This document shows, piece after piece, positions 53,258 to 62,106 of a stretch of 64,000 bases of DNA. The notes under the pieces were generated by a model. It was not told the DNA's origin. It did not search any database and worked only from the letters and a program-made list of their open reading frames with translations. This DNA comes from JAZKDW01 sp040387375 (lineage in GTDB: Bacteria > Pseudomonadota > Gammaproteobacteria > Burkholderiales > Burkholderiaceae_D): positions 62,001 through 126,000 of the forward strand of contig JAZKDW010000024.1 of NCBI GenBank assembly GCA_040387375.1, read 5' to 3'. A program made the translations under genes and the position numbers. The first letter of the stretch is position 1, and the number at the start of each line of letters is the position of its first letter.

Positions 53258-53596
53258 ATGAATAAAGCTATCGTTGGACTGTTTGCTTCCCTGTTCGTTA
53301 CCGCTGCATTCGCGCAGACAAATACCATTGGTGAAACCGCGCCGACCAATAACCGTCCGGTGACGGCGGCCGAAGCGAAGTCGGATGTAAAAGGCCTCGG
53401 CGCCCGCCTCAAGGGCGACGTGCAGCAGGCCGGGACGGAAATCAAGCAGGTTTTCAAGAAGCCGGCGGCCAAGGCAGAAGCCCAGCCCGCAAAAGTGGAG
53501 ATGAAGCCAGTGACTACCAAAACGAAGGCCAAATCCAAGAAAGTCAAGGCCAAAGCCAAGAAAGCAAAAGTCAAAGCCAAGGTAGCCGTCAAGTAA
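53258..53596 (+). CDS. Exported Lys/Ala-rich basic protein
   Basis: 112 aa with a signal peptide (residues 1-18, ending FVTAAFA). The C-terminal third is a histone-H1-like low-complexity tail of Lys, Ala and Val with repeated KAKAKK-type blocks. Middle part acidic/Gln-rich (DVKGLGARLKGDVQQAG), perhaps helical. Unknown function; perhaps nucleic acid or cell-wall association. A terminator follows directly. Confidence 0.72.
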   Translation: MNKAIVGLFASLFVTAAFAQTNTIGETAPTNNRPVTAAEAKSDVKGLGARLKGDVQQAGTEIKQVFKKPAAKAEAQPAKVEMKPVTTKTKAKSKKVKAKAKKAKVKAKVAVK

Positions 53597-53617
53597 GCAA
53601 GCGCCGGCCGCATTGCA

Positions 53618-53648
53618 AAAAGACAGGTTCGCCTGTCTTTTTATTTTT
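53618..53648 (+). terminator. Rho-independent terminator
   Basis: Stem aaaagacagg / cctgtctttt around ttcg, then a T-rich run. It lies about 20 bp after the stop of the Lys-rich protein gene. Confidence 0.88.
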
Positions 53649-53703
53649 GTGCGCAAGGACATGTCCGCAAACGAGCCGGATGCGTTTCCGGTAAACTCGC
53701 ATC

Positions 53704-54594
53704 ATGCCTGACACACCTCCGCACTACCGGATTGGCCTTGCCGCCAACCGTTCCCACCAGGACGCGCCAGGTTCGGCGCTGGTCAAACTTCTCAGCGGCG
53801 CCAGCCAGGCGATCCGTTTCCATCTGCAGCCAAAATTGATCGTGGTCGGACGCACTCTGGATGCGATGACAGCGCACGGACTGCTGGCCGGTTATCCGCA
53901 TATCGAACGCTTTCCGTATGGCCGCGAGGGTGGTCTGATGCGGCTGGTATCGCGGGTGGTCGACACTGATCCGGAGCGCACGCTGGACGCCGTCATTTAC
54001 CTGATGGACCCGGTTGATCCTTCCTCGACTTTTCCCGAAGCGGTCGCGCTGAAACGGCAATGTGTGATTCATGGCAAACCATTTTTATCGACCCTGGCAG
54101 GCGCGCGCGAATGGCTTGAACTGGAAGCCGTGGCGTTTGGCGCCGCGCCCGATCCCACGCTCGATGCCAGCTTCGATCTCGCCAATGAAGGCATTGCGCT
54201 GATTGCGCACGATGCGATGAAACCGCGGATGCTGGCGATGGCGGAACGACACTTCGCTCTGCTCGACCGCTTTGCGTACCGTTGCGCGACCGGCACCACC
54301 GGAGGCTTGCTCAATGCGCTTGCGCAAAAAATGAAAGGCGGTGAGGCAGGGCGCAACTGGGTGCAGCCGTTTCTCAGCGGGCCCATGGGCGGTGATGCGC
54401 AGATCGCAGAACTGATCCTGGACCGCAGATGCCGCAGGGTCCTTTTTCTCGAAGACCCGCATGTCGCGCGCCAGCATGAAGCGGACATACAGTTGCTGGA
54501 GCGGGCCGCACGCACAGTGACGGAATTCGCGCTGTGCATCAGTGATGAAAAGTGCGGCGACGACTGGCTGCGTCTGCTGGCCAAACGCATTTAA
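53704..54594 (+). CDS. Duplicated methylglyoxal synthase-like protein
   Basis: 296 aa, about twice the usual 150. The C-terminal half (about residues 160-280) matches methylglyoxal synthase, with ALIAHD (His169, Asp170), TGTTG at 196-200, SGPMGGD with Asp231, DP at Asp251, and QHEAD with His258 and Asp261, covering the substrate and catalytic residues of the family. The N-terminal half (residues 8-140) follows the same fold pattern (LIVVGRTL, YGREGGLM, YLMDPVDPS) but lacks the key acidic/His residues. The reaction is dihydroxyacetone phosphate to methylglyoxal and phosphate. The N-terminal copy is probably regulatory or structural. Confidence 0.82.
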   Translation: MPDTPPHYRIGLAANRSHQDAPGSALVKLLSGASQAIRFHLQPKLIVVGRTLDAMTAHGLLAGYPHIERFPYGREGGLMRLVSRVVDTDPERTLDAVIYLMDPVDPSSTFPEAVALKRQCVIHGKPFLSTLAGAREWLELEAVAFGAAPDPTLDASFDLANEGIALIAHDAMKPRMLAMAERHFALLDRFAYRCATGTTGGLLNALAQKMKGGEAGRNWVQPFLSGPMGGDAQIAELILDRRCRRVLFLEDPHVARQHEADIQLLERAARTVTEFALCISDEKCGDDWLRLLAKRI

Positions 54595-54689
54595 GTCTGG
54601 ACTGAATTGATCTGCCAATCCGGGAAGTTACGCGCCCAATCACAGAATGCAATATACCGGGAGCGGATATTGCCTCAGATCAAAAACAA

Positions 54690-54710
54690 CCCCGGCCTTC
54701 AGCGCCGGGG
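54690..54710. terminator. GC-rich hairpin between two genes
   Basis: Seven-base stem ccccggc / gccgggg around a seven-base loop; flanked by aaaac and gtttt that extend the pairing. It lies about 95 bp after the methylglyoxal synthase stop and about 57 bp after the end of the converging doc gene. Confidence 0.5.
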
Positions 54711-54766
54711 AGGGCGTTTTGGAGGAGTCACCGAACAAGGGTTAACCATGCTTTGCCAGTGGTCCG

Positions 54767-55165
54767 TCAGCGAGACGCCGAAGTCATCCGCTGCCGGAAC
54801 CAATGCGCTAACTCGTGTTCGTCGATCGTTCCGGCAGCCACGCTCTGCATAAGATGAATGGCATCAATTTCGGTAAAGTCGAGACGTTCGCCGTTATCCA
54901 GCAAGAACACCCGCGCGATCACCCAGGCGGTGCGCTTGTTGCCATCGCTGAACCCATGACTGCGCGCCAGGCCATAAGCGTAGGCAGCGGCCAGGTCAGC
55001 AGCGTCTGGAACCGGATCGCCGTAGGCCGAAAGCTGTTGCGCTCGTCCTATCGCCGACTCCACCGCATTCTTGTCGCGCAGCCCGTCCAGACCCCCGTGT
55101 CGCGCCAGCTGCATGTCATGGACAGCGTACACAAGCGACGCCGAGATCCAGCGCCAAAGCCTCAT
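54767..55165 (-). CDS. doc: Doc-type toxin of the Fic superfamily
   Basis: 132 aa. Seen: Fic-like core with motif HGFSDGNKRTA at residues 70-80 (HxFx-D/N-GNKR), as in Doc. Doc phosphorylates elongation factor Tu and stops translation (family knowledge). The N-terminus has the usual short helix LVYAVHDMQLARHGG. The antitoxin gene lies directly upstream and overlaps by 4 bp. Together they form a type II toxin-antitoxin module. Confidence 0.9.
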   Translation of the reverse strand: MRLWRWISASLVYAVHDMQLARHGGLDGLRDKNAVESAIGRAQQLSAYGDPVPDAADLAAAYAYGLARSHGFSDGNKRTAWVIARVFLLDNGERLDFTEIDAIHLMQSVAAGTIDEHELAHWFRQRMTSASR

Positions 55166-55389
55166 TGTGCGAGGATTCGCAGAATTTCGCGGTCGTCATG
55201 CATGACACTCTCGGCCAGCGCCATCTGGCGCTCGAAATCGGGATTGTAGGGAGTGATGCGCAGCGCGCCGTCAGGCGCCTCGGTCAGAAACAGAGTATCG
55301 CCCTTCTGCACGTTCAGGCGCAGTTTGGCTTCCTTGTTCAGAATGAAGCCCTCTGATGCCCCAACGGTGGTTACTTTGAACGTTAACAT
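55162..55389 (-). CDS. AbrB/MazE-family antitoxin
   Basis: 75 aa. Seen: an N-terminal AbrB-like swapped-hairpin domain (VTTVGASEGFILNKEAKLRLNVQKGDTLFL) that binds DNA, and a C-terminal helix (RQMALAESVMHDDREILRILA) that presumably neutralises Doc. The overlap of stop and start codons with the toxin gene enforces the expected order and dose. RBS aggagg precedes the ATG. It probably autoregulates via the dyad just upstream. Confidence 0.88.
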   Translation of the reverse strand: MLTFKVTTVGASEGFILNKEAKLRLNVQKGDTLFLTEAPDGALRITPYNPDFERQMALAESVMHDDREILRILAQ

Positions 55390-55399
55390 GTTAGCCTCC

Positions 55400-55419
55400 T
55401 ATATAATTTTCATTATATA
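55400..55419 (-). promoter_or_regulatory. AT-rich dyad, likely operator/promoter of the toxin-antitoxin operon
   Basis: Perfect inverted repeat tatataat-tttc-attatata directly upstream of the antitoxin RBS. The location and symmetry fit an autoregulatory AbrB-type operator overlapping a -10 element. Confidence 0.6.
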
Positions 55420-55468
55420 CGGCAACCAGCGTCGCACAAGCGGCGATTCGCTTGCCATAGTGATAATG

Positions 55469-56413
55469 CTATCCCAGCAGACCCTGCCTGAGCATCCAAA
55501 TCACCAGGCTCAAGGTGAAGAACGAAAACACGGTCGCGCAGAGCAGTGCTCCCGCGCACAGTTTCTCTTCACCGAAACGTTGGCCCAGGAGCGGGTAAAT
55601 GCTCATCATCGGTACCGACGCCATCAGGACGGCTGCGATCGTCAATTCATGATTGCCGATCGGGAAGGCCATCAGCGTCAGAATGATCGCAATCGGATGC
55701 AGCACCAGTTTGCCCACCACGATCAGGCTCAGGTTTCCTGCCATGCCGCCTAGGCGCAGACCATGCAGCATCCCGCCGACGGCAAACAGCGCGACGGCGC
55801 CGGATGCCATGGCCAGCATGTCGACGCTGCGCAGCAGCGGCGCGGGCAGCTTCCATTCGAGCAGCGACAGGGCGGTGCCGATCATGATGGCGATGATGAT
55901 CGGTGTGCGCACCAGGCGCGCGATCGTGCCCGCCAGGATCGAACGCATGCCGCCGCTGCCGGCGCTCCCGCCTTCGGCCAGGGCTATGGCCAGCGGAATC
56001 ATCAGGATATTCTCAACCAGCATGTTCATTGACAGCGCCACCGCAGCCGGCGGTCCGATCACGACTGCCAGCAGCGGGTAGCCGATGAAGCCGGTGTTGG
56101 AGGTCGACATGCCCAGTGCCGTGATCGCGCTTGTTTGCAGCGGCGCACGGAGAAACTTCCGGGAAAATCCGAGGCCGATCAGAAACACCGCCAGCGATCC
56201 CAGCGCATAGACCAGCACGTAATGCAGGTTGAAGATTTCCGCAAATGAGCGTTCTGAAATCGAACGCAGGATCAGGGCCGGCAGCGCAAAGCTCATCACG
56301 AACGACCCCAGGGTGCGGATTTCCGGCTTGCCGAAAATCTGGAGACGAACGGAGAGAAATCCGAGGCTGATGAGGACAAAAATGGGGATGGTAATCGAGA
56401 AAATTTCGGACAC
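55469..56413 (-). CDS. AEC-family auxin/malonate-type permease
   Basis: 314 aa, ten predicted TM segments in two five-helix halves. Seen: the family's SLGFLSVRLQIFGKPEIRTLGSFVMSFALPALILRSIS and STSNTGFIGYPLLAVVIGPPAAVALSMN (substrate-site region). Members export or import carboxylic acids, auxin or malonate. GTG start; no strong Shine-Dalgarno. It is a separate unit between the toxin-antitoxin module and the carboxylic-acid catabolic genes downstream, so a carboxylate substrate is plausible. Confidence 0.88.
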   Translation of the reverse strand: MSEIFSITIPIFVLISLGFLSVRLQIFGKPEIRTLGSFVMSFALPALILRSISERSFAEIFNLHYVLVYALGSLAVFLIGLGFSRKFLRAPLQTSAITALGMSTSNTGFIGYPLLAVVIGPPAAVALSMNMLVENILMIPLAIALAEGGSAGSGGMRSILAGTIARLVRTPIIIAIMIGTALSLLEWKLPAPLLRSVDMLAMASGAVALFAVGGMLHGLRLGGMAGNLSLIVVGKLVLHPIAIILTLMAFPIGNHELTIAAVLMASVPMMSIYPLLGQRFGEEKLCAGALLCATVFSFFTLSLVIWMLRQGLLG

Positions 56414-56534
56414 GCGGAGAACCTTCAGCTAATGCGGAGCCGCGCGTTGACGATGGCTCCGGAACGGGAGCCAGCAGTATACGGGATGTTGCCGCAGGCG
56501 GACGAGCCGATTGTCCACCTGCGGCAGGGGTTCC

Positions 56535-57314
56535 TTAAAACTCGCGCGCCAGCAATCCGAAGCCTGGCAAACGATCCTGAATGCCGATGCGCCGCAAGGC
56601 CAGCCAGTAGGTCGCCACGTTGACGCCAATCAGCGGCTTGCCATGGATGGTTTCGATTTCCTCCGTCATGCCCGACACCGGCAAATTGGTGCCGACATGG
56701 ATCAGGACTTCAGCGTCCGCCGAATCGACAGCGGCAAAACCTTCCAGAATCTCGGTTTTGCCGATCCGCGCCACGGCAGTCGGCCCGGTTGCCTTGAGAC
56801 CGTGCGACTTCACTACCTCATATCCGCAGGCGGTGAAGAACTCTGCGATCAGGGTGTCGGCAGGAGGCCAGTACGGCGTGAGAATGGCGATGCGGCGCGG
56901 ATTGCCGATCGCCTTCAAGCCTTCCAGCACCGCGATCGAAGGGGTGATGAAGGGGATGCCGCAGTATTGTTCAAGACGTTCCTGCTCGGCTTCCGCACGA
57001 GCACGGTCGCCGCGGAACGAATGGATCGAATGGCCATGCGCGACCACATGCGGCTCGCAACTCAGCACCAGTTGCAGCGCCTCGTCGATCTTGCCTTCTT
57101 CGGTGTCGAGCGCCTTGCGATAGGTCTCCATATCGTCGTACGGGCGCGGCGGCAGGAACATGCGGCTGACATGATTGGTGACGCCGGGCGGGCGCATTGC
57201 CTCGAATTCAGGCTGCACCACAGTGTTCGTTGCGGGCACCACCACGGCAATTTTTGCGCGCGAGGCGAGGACGTCGGTGCTTGGCTGTTTATGCTTGTTC
57301 GGATTCGGATTCAT
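56535..57314 (-). CDS. Asp/Glu racemase-superfamily decarboxylase/isomerase (maleate isomerase or arylmalonate decarboxylase-like)
   Basis: 259 aa, two-domain Rossmann-like fold. Seen: PATNTVVQPEFEAMRP near residue 28, EPHVVAHGHSIHS (the family usually has Cys in this stretch), and VLIHVGTNLPVSG near residue 207. The second half has ILTPYWPPADTLIAEFFTACGYEVV with Cys. Family members need one or two catalytic Cys. Here the N-terminal position reads Ser/His, so activity may differ from maleate isomerase. Together with TctC and FAD monooxygenase it looks catabolic. The start was chosen because upstream codons overlap the TctC stop. Confidence 0.75.
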   Translation of the reverse strand: MNPNPNKHKQPSTDVLASRAKIAVVVPATNTVVQPEFEAMRPPGVTNHVSRMFLPPRPYDDMETYRKALDTEEGKIDEALQLVLSCEPHVVAHGHSIHSFRGDRARAEAEQERLEQYCGIPFITPSIAVLEGLKAIGNPRRIAILTPYWPPADTLIAEFFTACGYEVVKSHGLKATGPTAVARIGKTEILEGFAAVDSADAEVLIHVGTNLPVSGMTEEIETIHGKPLIGVNVATYWLALRRIGIQDRLPGFGLLAREF

Positions 57315-57324
57315 GTCTTGAAGT

Positions 57325-58323
57325 TCAGTCGATGGTGAGATTGGCGGCCTTGGCGGCACCGGCCCAGAGCGTTGCATCCTGCTTGATCGTGGCGGCAAAT
57401 TCCTGCGGTGTGCTGCCGATGGTATCGACGCCCATGATCGCCAGCTGCGCGATGAAGCTGGCGGTTGCGGCTATCTTCTGCGTCTCGAACGCCAGCCGGG
57501 TAATGATTTCAGGCGGTGTGCCTTTCGGCGCGACCAGCCCGTTCCAGGTGACGGTGCGGAAGCCGGGATATCCCGATTCTGCAATCGTCGGCACATCCGG
57601 CAAGCCGCGATTGCGCTTCTCGCTCGATACGGCAACGATGCGGATGGTTCCTGATTTCTGGTGCGGCGCCAGTTCTGACAAGTTACCGAAATACATTTGC
57701 ACATGGCCGGCCATCAGGTCCGCCATCGCCGGCGCGCCGCCCTTGTAGCTGACGTGCGTCATTTCCATCTTTGCCCGCTGGGCAAACAGCGCCGCTGACA
57801 GATGCGACACGCTGCCGGAACCACCGGACGCATAGTTGAGCTTGCCTGGATTGGCATGCACGTGTTTGATCAGCTCGGTGACGGTATTGACGGGGACGGA
57901 TTTGCTCACGCCCAGAACGAAAGGATTGCTGCCGATATTGCTGATCGGGACAAAGTCCTTGATGCCGTCATACGGCACTTTGGTGATCGATGGCAGCAAG
58001 GCCAGCACCGGCATCGGCGCCATCAGCAAGGTGTATCCATCCGGCGCGGCGTTCGAGACCAGTTCCGCCGCAATGACACCGTTGCCGCCTGCGCGATTTT
58101 CCACAATGACGGTCTTGCCCAGGGCTTTTGTCAGGCGTTCCGCGGTAAGACGCGCGATGCTGTCGGTATTGCCGCCGGCAGCGAACGGTACGACGATCTT
58201 GATGCTTTTGGCGGGCCAGTCCTGCGCGTGAGCAAGTGTTGCGTTCATGCCGGCGCACACGATGGCGGCCACACAAAGGTGTTTTGCAAACGAGCGGGCG
58301 GACATTGATATTTGATCGTTCAT
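57325..58323 (-). CDS. TctC/Bug-family periplasmic solute-binding protein
   Basis: 332 aa. Seen: signal peptide (residues 7-33, cleaved near HAQ), WPAKSIKIVVPFAAGGNTDSIARL at the mature start, and the DGYTLLMAPMP and NRGLPDVPTIAESGYPGF motifs of the Bug family. Bug proteins bind carboxylates or aromatic acids outside the membrane. The partner TctA/TctB genes are absent here, so it may be an orphan sensor or use a distant transporter. It sits between the FAD monooxygenase and the racemase-like gene in the same direction. Confidence 0.92.
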   Translation of the reverse strand: MNDQISMSARSFAKHLCVAAIVCAGMNATLAHAQDWPAKSIKIVVPFAAGGNTDSIARLTAERLTKALGKTVIVENRAGGNGVIAAELVSNAAPDGYTLLMAPMPVLALLPSITKVPYDGIKDFVPISNIGSNPFVLGVSKSVPVNTVTELIKHVHANPGKLNYASGGSGSVSHLSAALFAQRAKMEMTHVSYKGGAPAMADLMAGHVQMYFGNLSELAPHQKSGTIRIVAVSSEKRNRGLPDVPTIAESGYPGFRTVTWNGLVAPKGTPPEIITRLAFETQKIAATASFIAQLAIMGVDTIGSTPQEFAATIKQDATLWAGAAKAANLTID

Positions 58324-58377
58324 AAGGGCTCCATTAAATTGAACTTGTATAACGCAATGTGCATGCCAGGAAATTTA

Positions 58378-59577
58378 TCAGCGAAAACTCTTGAGCATTG
58401 AAGAACCGAGCAGGAAGTCGCGCGCAAGCGCCGGATCGGCTGCAATCTTGCGCAAACTGTCGATGCGGTGACTGCGCTTCACCGGATCGGCTTCTTCCAG
58501 GTTTTGCTTGTTCTTCACCGACATGTTTTGCACATACTCGATATTGGCTGCGCGCCGTTCGCTTGAATACAGGTCGAGCGTGGAGTCCGGCACCTTGTCC
58601 CGTATGACGGCGCCGAGTTTTTCAGCCAGATTCATCGCATCGTGTATGCCGCTGTTGAGGCCGAAGCCGCCCAGCGGATTATTGACATGCGCCGCGTCGC
58701 CCGCGAGCAGCACGCGTCCTGCGCGGAAGCTTTCGGCGACTCTTTGGTGCACCCGATAGACATTCTGGTGCACCATGGGAAACGGGCCTTCACGATTCAA
58801 TAGGCGCGACATGATTTTCTGCGCATACGCCGGCGCGAGGATTTCCTCGTCCGGCATCTCGCCTTTCACCGGAATCGTTAATCGCCACAACCCCGGCGGG
58901 CCCTGGTCGGGCATGCGGAAGACCGCGATCCATTGCTCGGGATCCGAGATGTACGCATTATCGGCATAGCCGTATTGCGCCAGATCTTCGGTGGTGCTCA
59001 TGACGGAATAACGTTCGGGCCAGGTATAGCCTGTGAATTCAATGCCGGTTGCCTTGCGTACCGCGCTGCGTCCGCCATCGGCGCCAATCAACCAGCTGCC
59101 GTCGAACTTTTCGGTCGCCGTTGCCGACTCGGCTGATACTGTTACGGACCCGGTATCCTGCGTGTAGCCGGTAAATCTGGTCGAGAACCGGACCTGCGCA
59201 TGCGGGTAGGCTGCCAGCATGTCCAGCAGGATCGGCGTCAGGCGATGCTGTTCGAGGTGCAGGCGGTAAGGGTAGGGCGTATCGTTTTTCAGTAGCGACA
59301 AGTCCCATTCGACGATCAGGCCTTCCTGGAAATCCCGGGCCTGCCAGCGCGCGACCTTGATGCCGGTTTCTTCCAGCCTGTCGGTGATTCCCAGCGGCGC
59401 CATCATTTCCAGAGTGGGTGGATGAAATGTTCCGGCGCGCAAGTCGATTGTCAAGCCAGGTTCGGCTTCCAGAACCAGCACGGCGATGCCTTGTTTTGCC
59501 AATGCCAGCGCGCTCAACAGGCCGACTGGCCCGGCGCCAATGATGATAACGGGTAAGGTTTTTTGCGGCTGAATCAT
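58378..59577 (-). CDS. FAD-dependent aromatic monooxygenase
   Basis: 399 aa. Seen: FAD-binding VIIGAGPVGLLSALALAKQG at residues 10-29, the DG-type motif LIGADGGRSAVRKATG near residue 162, and RVLLAGDAAHVNNPLGGFG near residue 292, all of the flavin-dependent hydroxylase family. Family enzymes hydroxylate phenolic or aryl acids with NAD(P)H and O2. It lies 54 bp upstream of a TctC gene with a possible common transcript. The exact aromatic substrate is unknown. Confidence 0.9.
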   Translation of the reverse strand: MIQPQKTLPVIIIGAGPVGLLSALALAKQGIAVLVLEAEPGLTIDLRAGTFHPPTLEMMAPLGITDRLEETGIKVARWQARDFQEGLIVEWDLSLLKNDTPYPYRLHLEQHRLTPILLDMLAAYPHAQVRFSTRFTGYTQDTGSVTVSAESATATEKFDGSWLIGADGGRSAVRKATGIEFTGYTWPERYSVMSTTEDLAQYGYADNAYISDPEQWIAVFRMPDQGPPGLWRLTIPVKGEMPDEEILAPAYAQKIMSRLLNREGPFPMVHQNVYRVHQRVAESFRAGRVLLAGDAAHVNNPLGGFGLNSGIHDAMNLAEKLGAVIRDKVPDSTLDLYSSERRAANIEYVQNMSVKNKQNLEEADPVKRSHRIDSLRKIAADPALARDFLLGSSMLKSFR

Positions 59578-59819
59578 GTTTCTTCTCTCTGTCCCGTTCA
59601 GTGATTGATTGGTCTGCTTGCCGGAAATTCTCCAGCAATATATTTATAACATAGGTAAAAATAAAAAATGTGTTTGTTTGCCAGCCTTCTCGCAGAGTGA
59701 GAACAAGCGGCTCATCAGGTGAGTGCCGCTGTAAATATACAATTCAATATACTGGTTGCGGATAATTCTCCTGCCGGAAAAGCGGCCGCCAGCAGGCGGG
59801 GGCTCCGATAAAATAGCAC

Positions 59820-59850
59820 TTGACCTTGACATCACTGGAATGTCTATTCT
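59820..59850 (+). promoter_or_regulatory. CueR-type promoter/operator of copA
   Basis: -35 ttgacc (59820-59825) and -10 tattct (59845-59850) are separated by 19 bp, the over-long spacing typical of MerR-family promoters. Between them, half-sites gacctt (59822-59827) and aatgtc (59839-59844) are 11 bp apart, with one mismatch to the GACCTT-N11-AAGGTC CueR box. Confidence 0.75.
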
Positions 59851-59874
59851 GGGAACATATTTCTCGAGGCTTCT

Positions 59875-62106
59875 ATGGATGCATCTATAAAATCAAGTAC
59901 CGCCCTCAACGAACTGCACCTGAAAATAGGCGGGATGACCTGCGCGTCCTGTGTCTCGCGCGTTGAAAAAGCACTAAATAAAGTGCCCGGCGTTATCGCT
60001 GCGACAGTGAATCTGGCAACCGAAAAAGCGCACATCACAGGCGCCGGCGTCAGCGCGGACATGCTGATTGCGGCGATCGAAAAAGCCGGTTATGAGGCAT
60101 CGTCGCCCACGACGGTCCGAGGCGTGGAAAAAGACGGCGGCACAAGGGCTGAGTGGTGGCCAGTTGCCCTTGCGGCCCTGTTCAGCCTGCCTCTCGTCAT
60201 TCCGATGTTTGGCATGCCGTTTGGACAGGACTGGGCGCTGCCTGGCTGGATGCAGCTCATGCTGGCGACTCCGGTCCAATTCTGGCTGGGTGCACGGTTT
60301 TACAAGGCGGGCTGGAAAGCCATGATGGCGCGCTCCGGCAACATGGATCTTCTGGTGGCCATCGGCACCAGCGCCGCCTACGGCCTGTCGGTCTACCTTT
60401 TGATCGCCCATGCGGGCCATAGGGGTATGGAACATTTGTATTTCGAGTCGTCCGCGGTGGTGATCACTTTGGTCCTGCTGGGGAAGTGGCTGGAAGCACG
60501 GGCCAAGTACCAGACCGTGGCCGCCCTGCGCGCGCTGGAGTCACTGCGTTCGACCGATGCGATCGTCCGCCGTGACGGCAAGGACAGCGTGGTGCCGGTC
60601 GCACACGTCAGGGTCGGGGACGTGGTGATCGTTCGCCCCGGCGACCGCGTGCCGGTCGATGGCAAGATCACCGAGGGGTGCAGCCACCTGGACGAATCGC
60701 TCCTGACAGGAGAGAGCCTGCCGGTTGCCAAAACCGTCGGCGACACCGTCACCGGCGGTGCGGTCAACGCCGACGGCCTTTTGATACTGGAAGCCTGCGC
60801 GGTGGGTAGCGACACGATGCTGTCGCAAATCATCAAGCTGGTGGAAGACGCACAGTCCGTGAAGGCGCCGATCCAGCGTCTGGTCGACAAGGTCAGCGCA
60901 GTATTTGTCCCGGCCGTGCTGGTAATTTCCGCGTTGACGTTCCTGGCCTGGGGAATGCTGGCCGGCGACTGGCAGCAGGCGCTGCTACATGCCGTTGCGG
61001 TGATGGTGATTGCGTGCCCCTGCGCGCTGGGTCTGGCGACGCCGACTTCGATCATGGCCGGAACCGGTGCGGCCGCCCGGTACGGCATCCTGATCAAGGA
61101 CGCGGAAGCGCTGGAGACAGCGCATGCCGTGAGCGTCGTCGCGTTTGACAAGACCGGCACGCTGACCGAAGGCAAGCCGGCCGTGGTTGGCATCGAAGGC
61201 GCGGCGCGGCCGGAACGCGAGGTGCTGGAACTGGCGCGCGCGGTCCAGCAATACAGCGACCATCCGCTGGCCAAAGCGGTCGAGACCGCCGCGTCGCAAC
61301 GTGGTGTTGCGCTGCAGGCCGCCACCGGCGCCAGGGCGCTTCCCGGACGCGGCGTGCAGGCCGACGTTGAGGGGACCATTGTCTACTTGGGAAGCAAAAG
61401 ACTGATGCAGGAACTGGGCGTCTCGACGAGCGACATGGACGATATCGCCGGGCGGTATGAAAGCGCCGGGCAGACGGTTTCCTGGCTGGCGGTGAAGACC
61501 GGGGAGGACATCGAGCTGGCAGGATTACTGGCGTTTGGCGACACTCTGAAAGTGTCTGCAAAGGCCGCGGTATCGAGACTGGCAGGCATGGGTATTACTT
61601 CAATCCTGCTGACTGGCGATAACCAGGGTAGCGCCAAGGCGGTGGCGCTTTCCACAGGCATCGACGATTTCAGGGCGCAGGTTCTGCCTGCCGACAAGGC
61701 GGCTATCGTCGCCGGGTTGAAACGCAAGGGTGCGAAAGTGGCCATGGTCGGCGACGGCATCAACGATGCGCCCGCGCTTGCGGCCGCGGACGTCGGCATT
61801 GCCATGTCCACCGGTACCGATGTGGCGATGCATACGGCTGGCATCACGCTGATGCGCGGCGACCCGAACCTGGTGGCGGACGCGATTGATATCTCGAAAA
61901 GGACGTACCGGAAAATTCGTGAAAACCTGTTTTGGGCTTTCATCTACAACCTGGTCGGTATTCCGCTTGCCGCTTTCGGCTTGCTCAATCCGGTGATTGC
62001 GGGTGCGGCGATGGCGTTCAGTTCGGTCAGCGTGGTCAGCAACGCGTTGCTGCTAAGACGCTGGAAGCCGGCCGGCATGAACAAACAGACAGGAGGACGT
62101 AAATGA
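59875..62106 (+). CDS. copA: Copper-exporting P1B-type ATPase
   Basis: 743 aa with a single N-terminal heavy-metal domain, shorter than two-domain types. Seen: GGMTCASC with Cys23 and Cys26, eight TM segments, TGES (residue about 281), CPC at Cys381-Pro-Cys383 in the ion path, DKTGTLTEG with Asp425, and GDGINDAPAL. It exports Cu(I) from the cytoplasm. The upstream CueR-type promoter supports copper induction. It ends 4 bp inside the next ATG, so copA and cueR are one operon. Confidence 0.96.
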   Translation: MDASIKSSTALNELHLKIGGMTCASCVSRVEKALNKVPGVIAATVNLATEKAHITGAGVSADMLIAAIEKAGYEASSPTTVRGVEKDGGTRAEWWPVALAALFSLPLVIPMFGMPFGQDWALPGWMQLMLATPVQFWLGARFYKAGWKAMMARSGNMDLLVAIGTSAAYGLSVYLLIAHAGHRGMEHLYFESSAVVITLVLLGKWLEARAKYQTVAALRALESLRSTDAIVRRDGKDSVVPVAHVRVGDVVIVRPGDRVPVDGKITEGCSHLDESLLTGESLPVAKTVGDTVTGGAVNADGLLILEACAVGSDTMLSQIIKLVEDAQSVKAPIQRLVDKVSAVFVPAVLVISALTFLAWGMLAGDWQQALLHAVAVMVIACPCALGLATPTSIMAGTGAAARYGILIKDAEALETAHAVSVVAFDKTGTLTEGKPAVVGIEGAARPEREVLELARAVQQYSDHPLAKAVETAASQRGVALQAATGARALPGRGVQADVEGTIVYLGSKRLMQELGVSTSDMDDIAGRYESAGQTVSWLAVKTGEDIELAGLLAFGDTLKVSAKAAVSRLAGMGITSILLTGDNQGSAKAVALSTGIDDFRAQVLPADKAAIVAGLKRKGAKVAMVGDGINDAPALAAADVGIAMSTGTDVAMHTAGITLMRGDPNLVADAIDISKRTYRKIRENLFWAFIYNLVGIPLAAFGLLNPVIAGAAMAFSSVSVVSNALLLRRWKPAGMNKQTGGRK

